A stretch of 64,000 bases of DNA from Torymus aiolomorphi (GCA_036365515.1 CM070874.1:93537842-93601841); one strand, 5' to 3'; positions 9,799-20,700 are shown, counted from the first letter of the stretch. Numbers and translations: made by a program. The notes: generated from the sequence alone by a model not told the origin.

Positions 9799-11745
9799 AT
9801 GGCTATTAATCCACTGGTTGTAATATCTTTATTATCTATAATCTTTAATCCTAACAATGTTAAAATTGAAGAATCACAAGCTAACGAACAAGAGATAACT
9901 TTATATCATGTAATAGAAAATATAATAAAGGAGAGTGTAAATTATAATTTACATAGAGAAGAAGAATATACTATATATTTACTTTTTGAGGATGACTACA
10001 GTGATACACTTCCACAAGATATTGAAGAAGAGGATGAATTAAATAAAGATTATGCAGAGGTTCTTGCTTGTTTACCGAATGAAGAAGATGTAGACTTTTA
10101 ATATAAGAAACAGGCAGTGCAGTATTGGCAAAGTGGAAAAAGAAAGCCATTATCCTTGACAAGTGTAAATCGAAGTATAGAAAAGTTACTTCCGATCGTC
10201 AATTGCGACGGTGGAAATTACAAATTGAAGCAGGGAGTACCAGAAAAACTATTCTATATGGAATAACAACTTATGTACTTCAAAAAGTTAAAGAAGCGAT
10301 AGAATAAAAAATGACTCTGTATGATTACTATATAGTGATCCTAATGGCCTATCTACCAGGTAATGCTTTTGTAAATAAAAAACAACATTTATTGTCGTGT
10401 TTCGACGTTTCGGACACTTTTATTTGTGTCCCTCATGAGGATTAATGAGACAGTGTCAATGTAGTTACGCAGAGAACAATCCGCTCGTCAACTCTGCTCG
10501 TGTTCTCTGCGTAACTAGATTGACACTGTCTCATTAATCCTGATGAGGGACACAAATAAAAGTGTCCGAAACGTCGAAACACGACAAATGTTGTTTTTTA
10601 TTTACAAAAACATTACCTGGTAGATAAGCCATTAGGATCACTATATAGTAATATAAAGAAAACTACCATTAGATGCAACTAACAATCTGACTCTGCATGA
10701 TATTAATATAAAAAGATGGTCTCTCGTAAAGAAAGCAGAACTAAATATTCCGTGGTTTAAAGCTTCACATAGATGGATACAAATATTCAAAAAAAACATC
10801 ACATTGTTTCACGTAAAATAACAAAATTTATTACTATGTCATCTACATAGAAGGCAATAGAAGTAGAACAACACAAAGAAAATTTTGTTAACGATGTCAA
10901 AAATCTCATTAAAGTACATGATGGTCAAAAAGTTTACAATTCTGATCAAAGTGGGTTCAATTTAGAGATACATAGTGGTCGCACTCTTTGTTATGAGAGG
11001 ATTAAAAATGTAGAAAACATCGTTCAGTCGGTATCTTTTACAATACATAGTTACACTATTGAACCAACAATATCAGCAGAGGAACAGCTTATGTCCCCGT
11101 TATTTATAGTTTTGAAAGAGGCTCATGGGCAATTTGGACCCAAAGTAATGAAAACTTTATTCAAACCAGAAAATATATACGTAGAAGCATCAGGGTCTGG
11201 TAAATTATCCAAGGAACTATTTCAAATTTGGATTCACAATGTATTTTTGATTCACAGTGGGAATTCATCTATACTGCTATTAGATTTATGGAGTGGACAA
11301 TGTGAAAACGCTGTAAAAGAAGCTTTATCGAAAAAGTCAAATCTTATATTAAAAGCGATACCAAAAGACACAACTGGTCAGATACAGCCTCTTGATGTAC
11401 ATGGTTTTCGATTATAGAAAAACTTTATAAGAATATTATCAGACATAACACTTCTTATGAATTATGATGTTAAATTACACGAGAGAAATAATATAATCAA
11501 ACTAAAATCTCTAACCCATAATCAATTTTCTTCACCAAGATTTCAAAATGTTTTTAAATATGCCTGGTATAAAAGTGGATACCTAACGAAAAAACCTCCA
11601 AGACATCAAAATCCAGTAGATTTCTGTTTCCATACTCAAGAGGAATCAATTTGCGACATATGTGGAGGAATTGCAGTCATACGATGTGCATGGTGTTAAA
11701 AGCTATTATGTTTTAAACATTTTTTCACAAATTATCATTATTGTC
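9799..11745 (+). pseudogene. Pogo/Tigger-like (DDE_1) transposase relic, interrupted
   Basis: Translated pieces line up with a CENP-B/pogo-type transposase. There is an acidic N-terminal stretch (9799-10101), then a helix-turn-helix segment (YWQSGK, RKVTSDRQLRRWKLQIEAGS, 10122-10310). A second DNA-binding segment follows (IKRWSLVKKAELNIPWFKAS, 10700-10800), then the DDE core: VYNSDQSGFNL (about 10930), LLLDLWSGQ (about 11275-11300) and GQIQPLDVHGF (about 11380-11410). The last two acidic residues are spaced as DD36D. A C-terminal C-x2-C ... CAWC zinc-like region follows at 11655-11697. The frame is broken by a shift near 10135, in-frame stops near 10845, 11415 and 11697, and a 330-bp palindromic insertion. 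Inactive; its terminal inverted repeats were not identified. Confidence 0.75.
10328..10655. mobile_element. Palindromic insertion carrying paired hammerhead motifs
   Basis: A near-perfect palindrome: ACTATATAGTGATCCTAATGG at the left end is mirrored at the right end (about 10632-10655), and the arms match throughout around a short centre near 10480-10500. Plus-strand hammerhead core at 10540-10575: CTGATGA, stem II GGGACAC/GTGTCC, GAAAC, GTC. The minus-strand copy at 10439-10404 is identical except CTCATGA, which destroys an essential core G. It splits the pogo-like pseudogene and is therefore younger than that element. It looks like two head-to-head copies of the family seen at 5.0 kb. Confidence 0.65.
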
Positions 11746-12109
11746 AAACGTACATTGAATAAAATTAGCAAATTCACCAATTTCTGTAATATTTATATAT
11801 GTTACATTGACAATTCATCATATTGTACATATTAATAAAAATGAAAAAAAGTTTTCGCTCATAATCTAGTAATAATAATGTTAATAGGGGTAGCCACCCC
11901 CACTAAAATAAAAATATTTTTTTAACTTTTAAGGGGGTGTCAAACTCAATTCTGCGATTTGACCGACCCATAGGTCGGTAAGGTAGGAAGTACATACTAT
12001 TAATGAAATATGACACAAGCGCCATCTCTGGAAAATCGTAATCGATTTTAACATAGATGGCGCTACATATTTCAAAAATATTAAAGATACGCGTTTTTTT
12101 ATTACAAAC
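11746..12109. other. Short AT-rich spacer with a shared repeat block
   Basis: The GGGGGTGTCAAACTCAATT block at 11934-11952 recurs in reverse at about 35437-35455, with GACCGACC next to it in both places, so this is part of a dispersed repeat. No gene. Confidence 0.4.
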
Positions 12110-12480
12110 AATTGTACGAATTTCGCGTATACGTATTTATTTTTATAATTAATTATGCGTATTTTGCGTATACGCATTTTTATTGTTAATAATAGTGCGT
12201 ATTTCACATATATACGCATATTTATTACAAATAATTCTGCGCATTTCGCCTATACGCATTTTATAATAAATAATTTGGTGTATTTTGCTTATACACATGT
12301 TTTATTATAAATAATTATGCGTATTTCGCTTATACGCACTTTCCAGTGTTAGTAATCGTGTGCATTTTGCCTACACGCATTTTATAATAAATAATTTTGT
12401 GTATTTCGACTATACACATGTTCTATTATAAACAAATGTCCGCATTTCGCCTATACACATTTCTTATAATAATGAGATGC
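12110..12480. repeat. 41-bp minisatellite of hairpin-forming units, array 1
   Basis: About nine units of roughly 40-41 bp, each with TGCGTAT-TTCGCC-TATACGCA followed by TTTTATTATAAATAATT. Each unit contains a 7-bp inverted repeat (TGCGTAT/ATACGCA), so every monomer can form a small hairpin. A second array of the same unit lies at 15500-15775. Short open frames across it are artefacts of the repeat. Confidence 0.75.
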
Positions 12481-12575
12481 AGATTCGTCACTTTATTATA
12501 TAGTCTCAGTTATTATTGACATTTCAAAATTCAGGACGTCGCCTCGCATGATTGCAACTGCTTTCTTAAAAATTG

Positions 12576-13452
12576 TAGTGCGCTTCGTAGGTTTTTGTGT
12601 CCCGGTGAAGGGACAGATCGGATGCGAGGTCTAGGTGTTTAGATGGCCGATGATGGAGTCCGGGTTATGCGCTCCATAGGTTTTTGTACCCAGGTGTCGA
12701 GACAACTCGATTACGAGCTCTAGCTGTTCCAGGTGGCCGGTGATAGAGTGTAAGTGATGTGCTCCGAAGATTTTTGTATCCAGATGTCGGGACAGATCGT
12801 ATGCGAGGTCTGAGCGTTCCAGGTGGAGGATGATGGAGTTTGCGTGATGCGCTCCGTAGGTTTTTGTATCCAGAGGCCAAGACAAATCGAATGCGAGGTC
12901 TAGGTGTTTCAGATGGCCGATGATGAAGTCCGGGTAGTGTGCTTCGTAGGTTTTTGAGTCCAGGTGTCGGGACAGCTCGAATGCGAGGTCTAGCTGTTCC
13001 AGGCGGCTGATGATACGCTTCGTAGACTTTTTTGTCCAGGTGTTTTGACAGATCGGATGCGAGGTCTAGGTGTCCAGACGGCCGATGATGGAGTTCGGGT
13101 AGTGCGCTCCGTAGGTTTTTGTGTCCAGGTGAAGGGACAGGTCGGATGCGAGGTCTAGGTGTTGCAGATGGACGATGATGTAATCCGGATGATGTGCTCT
13201 GAAGATTTTTGTGTCCAGGTGTCGGGACAGATCGGATGCGAGGTTTAGGCGTTCCAGGTAACCGATGATGGAGTTTACGTGACACGCTCCGTAGGTTTTT
13301 GTGTCCAGAGGCCAGGACAAATCGAATGCGAGGTCTAGGTGTTCCAGATGGTCGATGAGTCCGGGTAGTGCGCTCCGTAGGTTTTTGTGTCCAGGTGAAG
13401 GGACAGGTTGGATGCGAGGTCTAGGTGTTTAGATGGCTGATGATGGAGTCCA
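12576..13452 (+). repeat. 89-bp minisatellite, about 10 copies
   Basis: The word GTAGGTTTTTGTGTCCAGG recurs every ~89 bp from about 12586 to 13378. It is followed in each unit by GACAG-TCGGATGCGAGGTCTAGGTGTT and GATGATGGAGTCCGGG blocks (with variation). Because 89 is not a multiple of three, the long minus-strand frames (up to 206 codons) slide through frames of the repeat and are not proteins. Three related, inverted 91-bp units occur at 15905-16170. Confidence 0.8.
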
Positions 13453-13904
13453 ATTTAATATTATGATTTTCAAAATATTACCTGCATCTGAAATTTTGTT
13501 GCACGGTACTGCACTTTTTTGTACATATTCTGGATGTAGTTTACAAAATTTCTACCAAGAGATAGTTTAGATTTGGTTTTTATTTTTTTGGTTGAGGGTT
13601 TAATTGTTTATTGAAATTTAAACAAATTTCAATGTTTTTATTTTTTTATTCAATCTAACCATAAAAAAAATATCAATATGAAATCAAGTTATCTTTTGGT
13701 AGATTTTAAGTATTTGCTGCTAAAAATATATGGGATATAATGGGACGGCAGCTCAAAACTTTAAAATCGCTCAAAACTCGTTTTCTTTTAGTTTTTTATG
13801 AACAAAAAATGTTCCTCAAATTTTAGATCGATATTTGCAAAAATAGAAAAGCTATGCAACATTGAAAAATCAATTTTTTTGCAATTTTTGGTTAAAATCC
13901 AAGT

Positions 13905-14096
13905 TTATTCATTTTTTAACTCAAAATCTTGAAACTTTTTGTATAGTGCATTGATTGGCAAAAGGTTTGCATTTTTTCTGTAGAATGTGCCAGTATTTAT
14001 TTTATGACCCTTTTTGAAAGTCTCTGATTGGCTGCTTCTTAGTATACCTTCATCAAAGGATATTGAGGCTGCGGCCAAATATTCTTTATTCGACAA
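13905..14096 (-). CDS. Unrecognised short ORF, left arm of palindrome
   Basis: A 62-residue frame (from a TTG; upstream sense codons extend it to about 78) with SISFDEGILRSSQSETFKKG and KKFQDFELKNE-stop. Its mirror image at 14716-14907 differs at only three residues (A/T, A/V, Y/C). I do not recognise the family. Conservation is fully explained by arm identity, so this is not independent evidence of coding; the charged, non-repetitive composition is the only other hint. Confidence 0.25.
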   Translation of the reverse strand: MSNKEYLAAASISFDEGILRSSQSETFKKGHKINTGTFYRKNANLLPINALYKKFQDFELKNE

Positions 14097-14715
14097 ATAT
14101 TTTTTGTATTCTTCTTCGAAAACCCTTCAAAATGCTTTTTTGATCAATACTGGCCGAGCAAAGGAAAAAAATTACAATTTTTGAAATATAAAGAAAAATC
14201 CATAATTTCAATTTTTGATAACATGATTAATGAAACTGAACATTATTCATACATCTTATGGCATGGACCGTACCACTGAATTTTGTTAGAGCATCAAATA
14301 GAACATTATAAATATCTATTTTCAATAATATTAGGCTTACACAATAAGCGATACCTAATTATGAATTAATAATAAATTAAGCTATAGAGGTTAATTACTA
14401 TAAAGCTGTCAAAATGAAATCAGGCAACAGACTGATAATTTCATTCATAATTAGGTATCGCTTATTGTGTAAGCCTAATATTATTGAAAATAGATATTTC
14501 TAATGTTCTATTTGATGCTCTAACAAAATTCAGTGGTACGGTCCATGCCATAAGATGTATGAATAATATTCAGTTTCATTAATCATGTTATCAAAAATTG
14601 AAATTATGGATTTTTCTTGATATTTCAAAAAATTGTAACTTTTTTCCCTATGTTCGGTCAGTATTGATCAAAAAAGCATTTTGAAGGGTTTTCGAAGAAG
14701 AATACAAAAAAAAAT

Positions 14716-14907
14716 TTGTCGAATAAAGAATATTTGGCCACAGCCTCCATATCCTTTGATGAAGGTATACTAAGAAGCAGCCAATCAGAGACTTTCAAAA
14801 AGGGTCATAAAATAAATACTGGCACATTCTACAGAAAAAATGCAAACCTTTTGCCAATCAATGTACTATGCAAAAAGTTTCAAGATTTTGAGTTAAAAAA
14901 TGAATAA
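14716..14907 (+). CDS. Unrecognised short ORF, right arm of palindrome
   Basis: Partner of the left-arm frame. Upstream in frame it reads back to a TGA at 14665-14667, giving about 79 residues rich in Lys and Asn. No signal peptide, membrane segment or known motif seen. It could be a shared TE-derived fragment or chance. Confidence 0.25.
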   Translation: MSNKEYLATASISFDEGILRSSQSETFKKGHKINTGTFYRKNANLLPINVLCKKFQDFELKNE

Positions 14908-15095
14908 ACTTGGATTTTAACCAAAAATTGCAAAAAAATTGAATTTTCAATGTTTCATAGCTTTTTTATTTTTGCAAATATCGACCTAAAATTTGAGGAA
15001 CATTTTTTGTTCATAAAAACTAAAAGAAAACGAGTTTTGAGCGATTTTAAAATTTTGAGCTGCTGACTTAACGTGAAATATCCCATATACCTGAA

Positions 15096-15499
15096 ACAAC
15101 AGGAAGGAGTAACAAAATTTGAGAGCAAGGGTTGAACTTCAAATGAACCTGAGTATGGTATTTAAGTTGATCGGCATTTTAAAATATACATCTTCCATCA
15201 TATAAACGCATAACTGCAAATTGGACATTTTAACAAAATTTGTATTTTTAGAAGTATTGTCATTAATAATTATTTTGCATTATACTTGTCATGCTACTGA
15301 ATGATTGGCAAAAGTAGAGCTACTATAATTTCATTGAGCTAGGCTCATAAGTTTCTTTAGCTTCTTTTCAAATTTTATGATTTTGTTGAAAAAAAAAACG
15401 GAAAAGAATTAATTTTGTGTCAAGACATCTAGTTTCTTATAAATAGATAACTAAATAAACTCATGTAATTTTAATTCTTTTCTGTTATAATTAAATATG
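15096..15499. other. AT-rich spacer, nothing recognised
   Basis: Sequence between the palindrome and the second 41-bp array. No open frame or repeat beyond scattered A/T runs. Confidence 0.3.
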
Positions 15500-15775
15500 T
15501 TCGCCCATACACCTTTCCTTATAACTAATAATTGTGCGTATTTCGTCTACACGCATTTTTGCATTATAAACAACTGTGCGTATTTCGCTTATACAAATTT
15601 TTGATATTGTAAATAATTGTGCGTATTTCGCTTGTACGCATTTTTTATTATAAATAATTGTGCGTATTTCGCCTATACGCATTTTTGTATGATAAATAAT
15701 TGTGCGCATTTCGCATATACGCATTATTTATTATGAATAATTGTGCGTATTTCGCCTATACGCATTTTTTTATTT
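15500..15775. repeat. 41-bp minisatellite, array 2
   Basis: Six to seven units of the GTGCGTATTTCGCCTATACGC monomer, the same family as 12110-12480. The presence of the same array on either side of the 89-bp array and the palindrome suggests one array split by later insertions. Confidence 0.75.
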
Positions 15776-15904
15776 ACTATTTTTTTTTATTACAAACACA
15801 TGTCAATTTGAACGTAATTACGTTCGAGTATTTATTTATAATCACGATTTTTACTTATAATATAAAATTACGTGATTAGTAATACTTTAAGTTTTGACAT
15901 GTCC

Positions 15905-16170
15905 AACACCTATTAGCCAAAAACTACGGAGCGCACCACCTAAATATCGTCATCGGCTTCCGTGAAGACCTGGACCACGTATTAGATGCGCCCTGATATC
16001 CAAACGCAAAAGACTACGAAGCGCACCACCTAGACCTCGTCATCGGCTACCCTGAACACCTGCACTGCGTATTAGATGCGCCCTGATATTTTAATGCAAA
16101 AAAACTACGGAGCGAACCACCTAGAATCCATCATTGACCACACCAAAGACCTAGACGACGCATTCGATGC
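15905..16170 (-). repeat. Three 91-bp units related to the 89-bp minisatellite, inverted
   Basis: ACTACGGAGCGCACCACC-type words recur at 15922, 16013 and 16104. Read on the minus strand (GGTGGTGCGCTTCGTAGTC) they match the GTGCGCTTCGTAGG core of the 12.6-13.5 kb array. Confidence 0.6.
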
Positions 16171-16388
16171 TTTCAATTATCGATAAGTAACACTTCCTTA
16201 TAATAGTTGTGATTTCCGTATTAGCAGATAGCAACCGTTACCGCTATAGTATTTCTCCCTTACAATTGAAGGTGGAAGCAATGTATACTAAAATCGTGTG
16301 ACGCTGTTACGTCGGTATGCTGCTGATCCAACGATCGTATAATTGTGTAACTGTTGTAGTATGAAAAGCAACATACTTTAAAAGTAAG

Positions 16389-16413
16389 CGACCCATACCA
16401 TAAAAGTATGGGT
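16389..16413. repeat. Small perfect hairpin
   Basis: GACCCATAC and GTATGGGTC (9 bp) separated by CATAAAA. The T-poor 3' flank does not suggest a Pol III terminator. Role unknown. Confidence 0.4.
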
Positions 16414-16597
16414 CCCTTACCAAGATTGCCAAACCACCTTACTTATATAATAAAGGAACTCCTATACTCCACGAGTAAGCCGTTTTAACTGTAGCAGTAG
16501 GAGTTTTCTTTCCGTGTGCACCCGCAGAAAACTGTTATTTTTTGGGGAGGGGATAATTCGTACCTAAAAATCAGGTGTGCCCTAAATACTAACATTA

Positions 16598-17142
16598 GTC
16601 TAGGCGCCAGGGGGGTTTCCGTGGCCGATGGATGTCCACGCCTCCACCAAAGCTTTTCTTACGTATTTTTGTCTGCTCATTCTGAATTTCGAAGGTGGAC
16701 AATCGCCAGACTGTTAGTTTTTTTGTTATTAACAATTTAATTGTTTAAATTGCTGCCAAATCAATATGATTAATTATAACTGAATGCTAACTGTCTAAAA
16801 CTGTAGTAAATTGATCTAGAATTATGCACGATTGCGCTCGAATTCGCGAGTTATTGCACTAAATTTGCAATAATTCGGGTTCTAATCAAAATTTTTCAAT
16901 TCTGAAAAAATGAACATATTTCTAGATCAATTTACTACAGTTTTAGGCAGTTAGGATTCAGTTATAATTAATCATATTGATTTGGCAGCAATTTAAACAA
17001 TTAAATTGTTAATAACAAAAAACTAACAGACTGGCGACTGTCCACCTTCGAAATTCAGAATCAGCAGACAAAAATACGTAAGAAAAGCTTTGGTGGAAGT
17101 GTGGACATCCATCGGCCACGGAAACCCCCCTGGCACCTAGAC
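16598..17142. mobile_element. Foldback element with ~223-bp arms
   Basis: Arms 16598-16821 and 16921-17142 are reverse complements (outer GTCTAGGCGCCAGG / CCTGGCACCTAGAC; inner AATTGATCTAGA / TCTAGATCAATT). The ~100-bp centre contains GCTCGAATTCGCGAG. No open frame of note. It abuts the 324-bp satellite and so may mark its edge. Confidence 0.7.
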
Positions 17143-19018
17143 TACATCTCGAGTCTGTCGCGGGAGAGCCAACTACATTCAACTATACACCTCCGCCCTT
17201 ACTTCTCTCTTGGGTTCGCCTAGGTGATGTCCTCGGGAAGTGGTAGTTGCGTTGGCTGCCCTCGAGGAGAGTAGAATGATATGAAGACGTGTTGTCTTCT
17301 ACAGGAGCTCTTCACCTAGGGCAATACAAAAGATATTAATAATGTGTTAAGCAGAAGGAATGAGGATAGCAGTATCGAACTGCCAGGAACAGAGGAGTAG
17401 ACCGATGGAATGTTGGAGACTAGGTTCGGCTGTACTACAAGATAAAGTCCAAATCCGAAGTGAAGTACTTACTCGAGTCTGGCACAGGAGATCAAACTAT
17501 ATTTATATACACCTTCGCTCTCACTTCTACGATATGTTTGTCTAGCTGATGTCTTCAGGACGTGGTAGTTGCGTTGGCTGCCCTGGAGAAGAGTAGAATT
17601 ATATGAAGACGTGTTGTCTTCTGCAGGACCTCTTCGCCTAGGGCAAAACAAAATATATTAATAAAGTGTTAAGCAGTATAGGAATGAGGATTGCAGTATC
17701 GACCTGCCAGGAACAGAGGAGTAGACACATGGAAAGTTGGAGGCTAGGTGCGGCTATACTACAGGATAAAGTCCAAACCCGAACTGAAGTATTTATTCGA
17801 GTTTGTCGCGGGAGCGCAAACTACATTCAACTATACACCTCCGCCCTTACTTCTCTCTTGTGTTCTCCTATGTGATGTCCTCGGGAAGTGGTAGTTGCGT
17901 TGGCTGCCCTCGAGGAGAGTAGAATGATATGAAGACGTGTTGTCTTCTGCAGAAGCTCTTCGCCTAGAGCAAAACAAAATATATTAATAATGTTTTAGGC
18001 AGAAGGAATGAGGATAGCAGTATCGAACTGCCAGGAACAGAGGAGTAGACCGATGGAATGTTGGAGACTAGGTTCGGCTGTACTACAAGATAAAGTCCAA
18101 ATCCAAAGTGAAGTACTTACTCGAGTCTGGCACAGGAGATCAAACTATATTTATATATACCTTCGCTCTCACTTCTACGATATGTTTGTCTAGCTGATGT
18201 CTTCAGGACGTGGTAGTTGCGTTGACTGCCCTGGAGAAGAGTAGAATTATATGAAGACGTGTTGTCTTCTGCAGGACCTCTTCGCCTAGGGCAAAACAAA
18301 ATATATTAATAAAGTGTTAAGCAGTATAGGAATGAGGATTGCAGTATCGACCTGCCAGGAACAGAGGAGTAGACAGATGGAACGTTGGAGGCTAGGTTCG
18401 GCTATACTACAGGATACAGTCCAAATCCGAAGTGAAGTACTTACTCGAGTCTGTCACGGGTGCGCAAACTACATTCAACTACACCTTCGCCCTCCCTTCT
18501 CCGTTGTGTTCGCCTAGGTGATGTCCTCGGGAAGTGGTAGTTGCGTTGGCTGCCCTCGAGAAGAGTAGAATTATATGAAGACGTGTTGTCTTCTACAGGA
18601 GCTCTTCACCTAGGGCAATACAAAATATATTAATAATGTGTTAAGCAGTAGGAATGAGGATAGCAGTATCGAACTGCCAGGAACAGAGGAGTAGACCGAT
18701 GGAATGTTGGAGACTAGGTTCGGCTGTACTACAAGATAAAATCCATATCCGAAGTGAAGTACTTACTCGAGTCTGGCACAGATCAAACTATATTTATATA
18801 CACCTTCGCTCTCACTTCTACGATATGTTTGTCTAGCTGATGTCTTCAGGACTTGGTAGTTGCGTTGGCTGCCCTAGAGGAGAGTAGAATTATATGAAGA
18901 CGTGTTGTCTTGTGCAGGAACTCTTCGCCTAGGGCAAAACAAAATATATTAATAAAGTGTTAAGCAGTGTAGGAATGAGGATAGCAGTATCGACCTGCCA
19001 GGAACAGAGGAAGTAGAT
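17143..19018 (+). repeat. 324-bp satellite with dimeric (648-bp) higher-order structure
   Basis: The landmark ATGAGGATAGCAGTATCGA (or ...TTGCAG...) occurs at 17360, 17684, 18008, 18332, 18654 and about 18974, giving periods of 324, 324, 324, 322 and about 320 bp. Units alternate between two types: 17360, 18008 and 18654 share AACTGCCAGG ... CCGATGGAATG, while 17684 and 18332 share GACCTGCCAGG and GTATAGGAATG. The true homogenised unit is therefore a ~648-bp dimer. The monomer length is divisible by three, so a ~61-codon frame reappears in each copy, but it always ends in a stop. Non-coding satellite is the better call. Confidence 0.85.
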
Positions 19019-19021
19019 AGA

Positions 19022-19431
19022 TGTACAGTTAAGATATTTGTAGAGAATGGAAAGAGATCTTTGGAATGAATAGTCGAAAAAGCGCATGTGCATTTCCAAC
19101 TAAGACCACCCAACCCTCGCTTAAAGTCTACCAGAATGTCCACATACAACGCTGTACATACAGAGGGATTGTATATCCAATATCAGATATACTCAATTAG
19201 CCAGTATGGAGAAAATAACTTCTTTTCTTGAAAACTCCTTGAAAAACACACAAAAAATGCAGTATCTCCACTCTTGCTGATTATTTAGAACTAAAACCTG
19301 GTATATAATCCCTCAATATGTACAACATAGTGTGTGTAAAGTTTAAGATATTTGTAGAGAATGGAAAGGGATCTCTGGAATGACAAGTCGAAAAAGCGCA
19401 TGCGCATTTCCAACTAAGACCTCCTCCTATG
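19022..19431 (+). repeat. 314-bp satellite, left block
   Basis: About 1.3 units of the monomer with GAGAATGGAAAG, AGTCGAAAAAGCGCATG and CATTTCCAACTAAGACC words. It matches the tandem array at 30153-31880 in the same orientation. The array stops abruptly at the start of the inverted element at 19432. Confidence 0.75.
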
Positions 19432-19629
19432 AGTTTGAAGTTCTGAACGTTCACCGTGAACGAAATATCGAAAATCTCCAAATTCGGTTTTTTTGATATT
19501 ATCTCTTAAAGATATGCATAAAATATGTACAAATTGCAAAATAAGTTATTTCCAAAGTGATTATCCCCCCAAATCATCCCTAAAACCACCGCGACTAGAC
19601 AATAAATGACAAAAAAATTGGTACCATGA

Positions 19630-20175
19630 GAGTTTATTAATTTAAGACAAATTTTATGGCTGATATTTCCTCCAGATACTGCCCAAGCATTGAAAAAAAA
19701 TTGTCGCTATGAAATCCGAACAGGATCCTTTAGCTTGGGGGGTGCAAAGGGGCTAAAATATCGGAAAATACACGAAAAATACCGAGAAAAAATCATGTCT
19801 CGTGAGTTTATTAATTTAAGACAAATTTTGTCACTGATATTTCTTCCAAATACTGCCCTAGCATTGAATAAAAATTGGCGATATGAAATTCGAACCGGAT
19901 CCTTTCGCTTAGGGGGTGCAAAGGGGCTAAAATAGCGGAAAATCTACGAAAAATAGCGAGAAAAAATCATGTCTCGTGAGTTTATTAATTTAAGACAAAT
20001 TTTTTAGCTGATATTTCTTCGAGATACTGCTCTAGCATGGTAAAAAATTGGCGATATGAAATTGGATCCGGAACCTTTCGCTTGGGGGGTGCAAATGGGC
20101 TAAAATAGGGAAAAATACACAATAAATACCGAAAAAAATCAGTTCTAGAGAGTTTATTAACTCAACACAAATTTT
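19630..20175 (+). repeat. Subterminal ~175-bp tandem units, left end
   Basis: Three units begin at about 19630, 19805 and 19978 with GAGTTTATTAATTTAAGAC and contain the GGATCCTTT(C/A)GCTT-GGGGGTGCAAA block. The mirror array is at the right end of the 10.7-kb element. Confidence 0.8.
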
Positions 20176-20700
20176 TTGGATGTATATAATTCATTATGTT
20201 GCTATAAAAATTGTACTATTACAAAGCTTGCTCTAGGAGGAAGCAATTGGTTTGTTAGAAATTTAACTGGAATCAGAACAGTATTCATAGTCCTTCATTG
20301 TTAACTACAGATAACTTTTAATATTTTTTTGTCATACAAAACCACATTTCAAATGATTAATACTATTTATACTTATATTTTTTATTTAAATATTTCATTA
20401 TTCCAAACTTTGCGGGTTTTATTCGGCCCAATCAGTCAAGACCGTAAGCGAAAAACTGAAGTCACCGTCGACCAATCAGGCGCTCCTTTTAAACTGACTT
20501 GGCCAATCGGAATGGTTTTATTTCGGCTTCACATTTCCTTCATCATTCTTTTAAGAGAGGAATATATTCGTAATAATAGACTAATGTAAAATGTATGTGA
20601 GAAAAATGATTTTTTCTCTAGTATGCCAAAACTTATTCCATCGCCATAATACTTTATTTGTAAGAAATTAATTGAAAAACAAAAATTGTTTTGGTTTTTG
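20176..20700. other. Unique AT-rich segment with three CCAAT words
   Basis: The palindrome-like GCTTGCTCTAGGAGGAAGC at 20228-20246 is a one-mismatch version of one at 42741-42759. CCAAT(C) occurs at about 20428, 20471 and 20502. An 86-codon plus-strand frame (20329-20589) overlaps but shows no domain. Confidence 0.3.

Larger units (their letters stand above)
13728..15095. mobile_element. 1.35-kb palindromic element with ~620-bp arms
   Basis: Left arm 13728-14363 and right arm 14444-15095 are reverse complements over their length (outer edges TATGGGATA/TATCCCATA; inner edges match at TAAGCGATACCTAATTATGAA). The ~80-bp centre is AT-rich. Each arm contains the mirror copy of one open frame described separately. 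The element is flanked on both sides by minisatellite arrays. No transposase recognised. Confidence 0.7.

Noticed and set aside
9971..10162. Minus-strand ORF opposite the pogo-like relic
   Set aside because: Antisense shadow of the transposase N-terminal region.
12631..13320. Minus-strand ORFs of 84-206 codons over the 89-bp array
   Set aside because: The period is not a multiple of three and the frames simply slide through repeats; pseudo-repeated HHRPPGTPRPRIR-like text is a product of the minisatellite.
12110..15775. CRISPR-like look of short regular repeats
   Set aside because: Units are contiguous tandem minisatellites without unique spacers, in a eukaryotic context with no cas genes.
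17360..18836. Repeated 61-codon ORFs (MRIAVSNCQEQRS...)
   Set aside because: They recur with the 324-bp satellite monomer; the conserved frame is better explained by homogenisation of satellite DNA.
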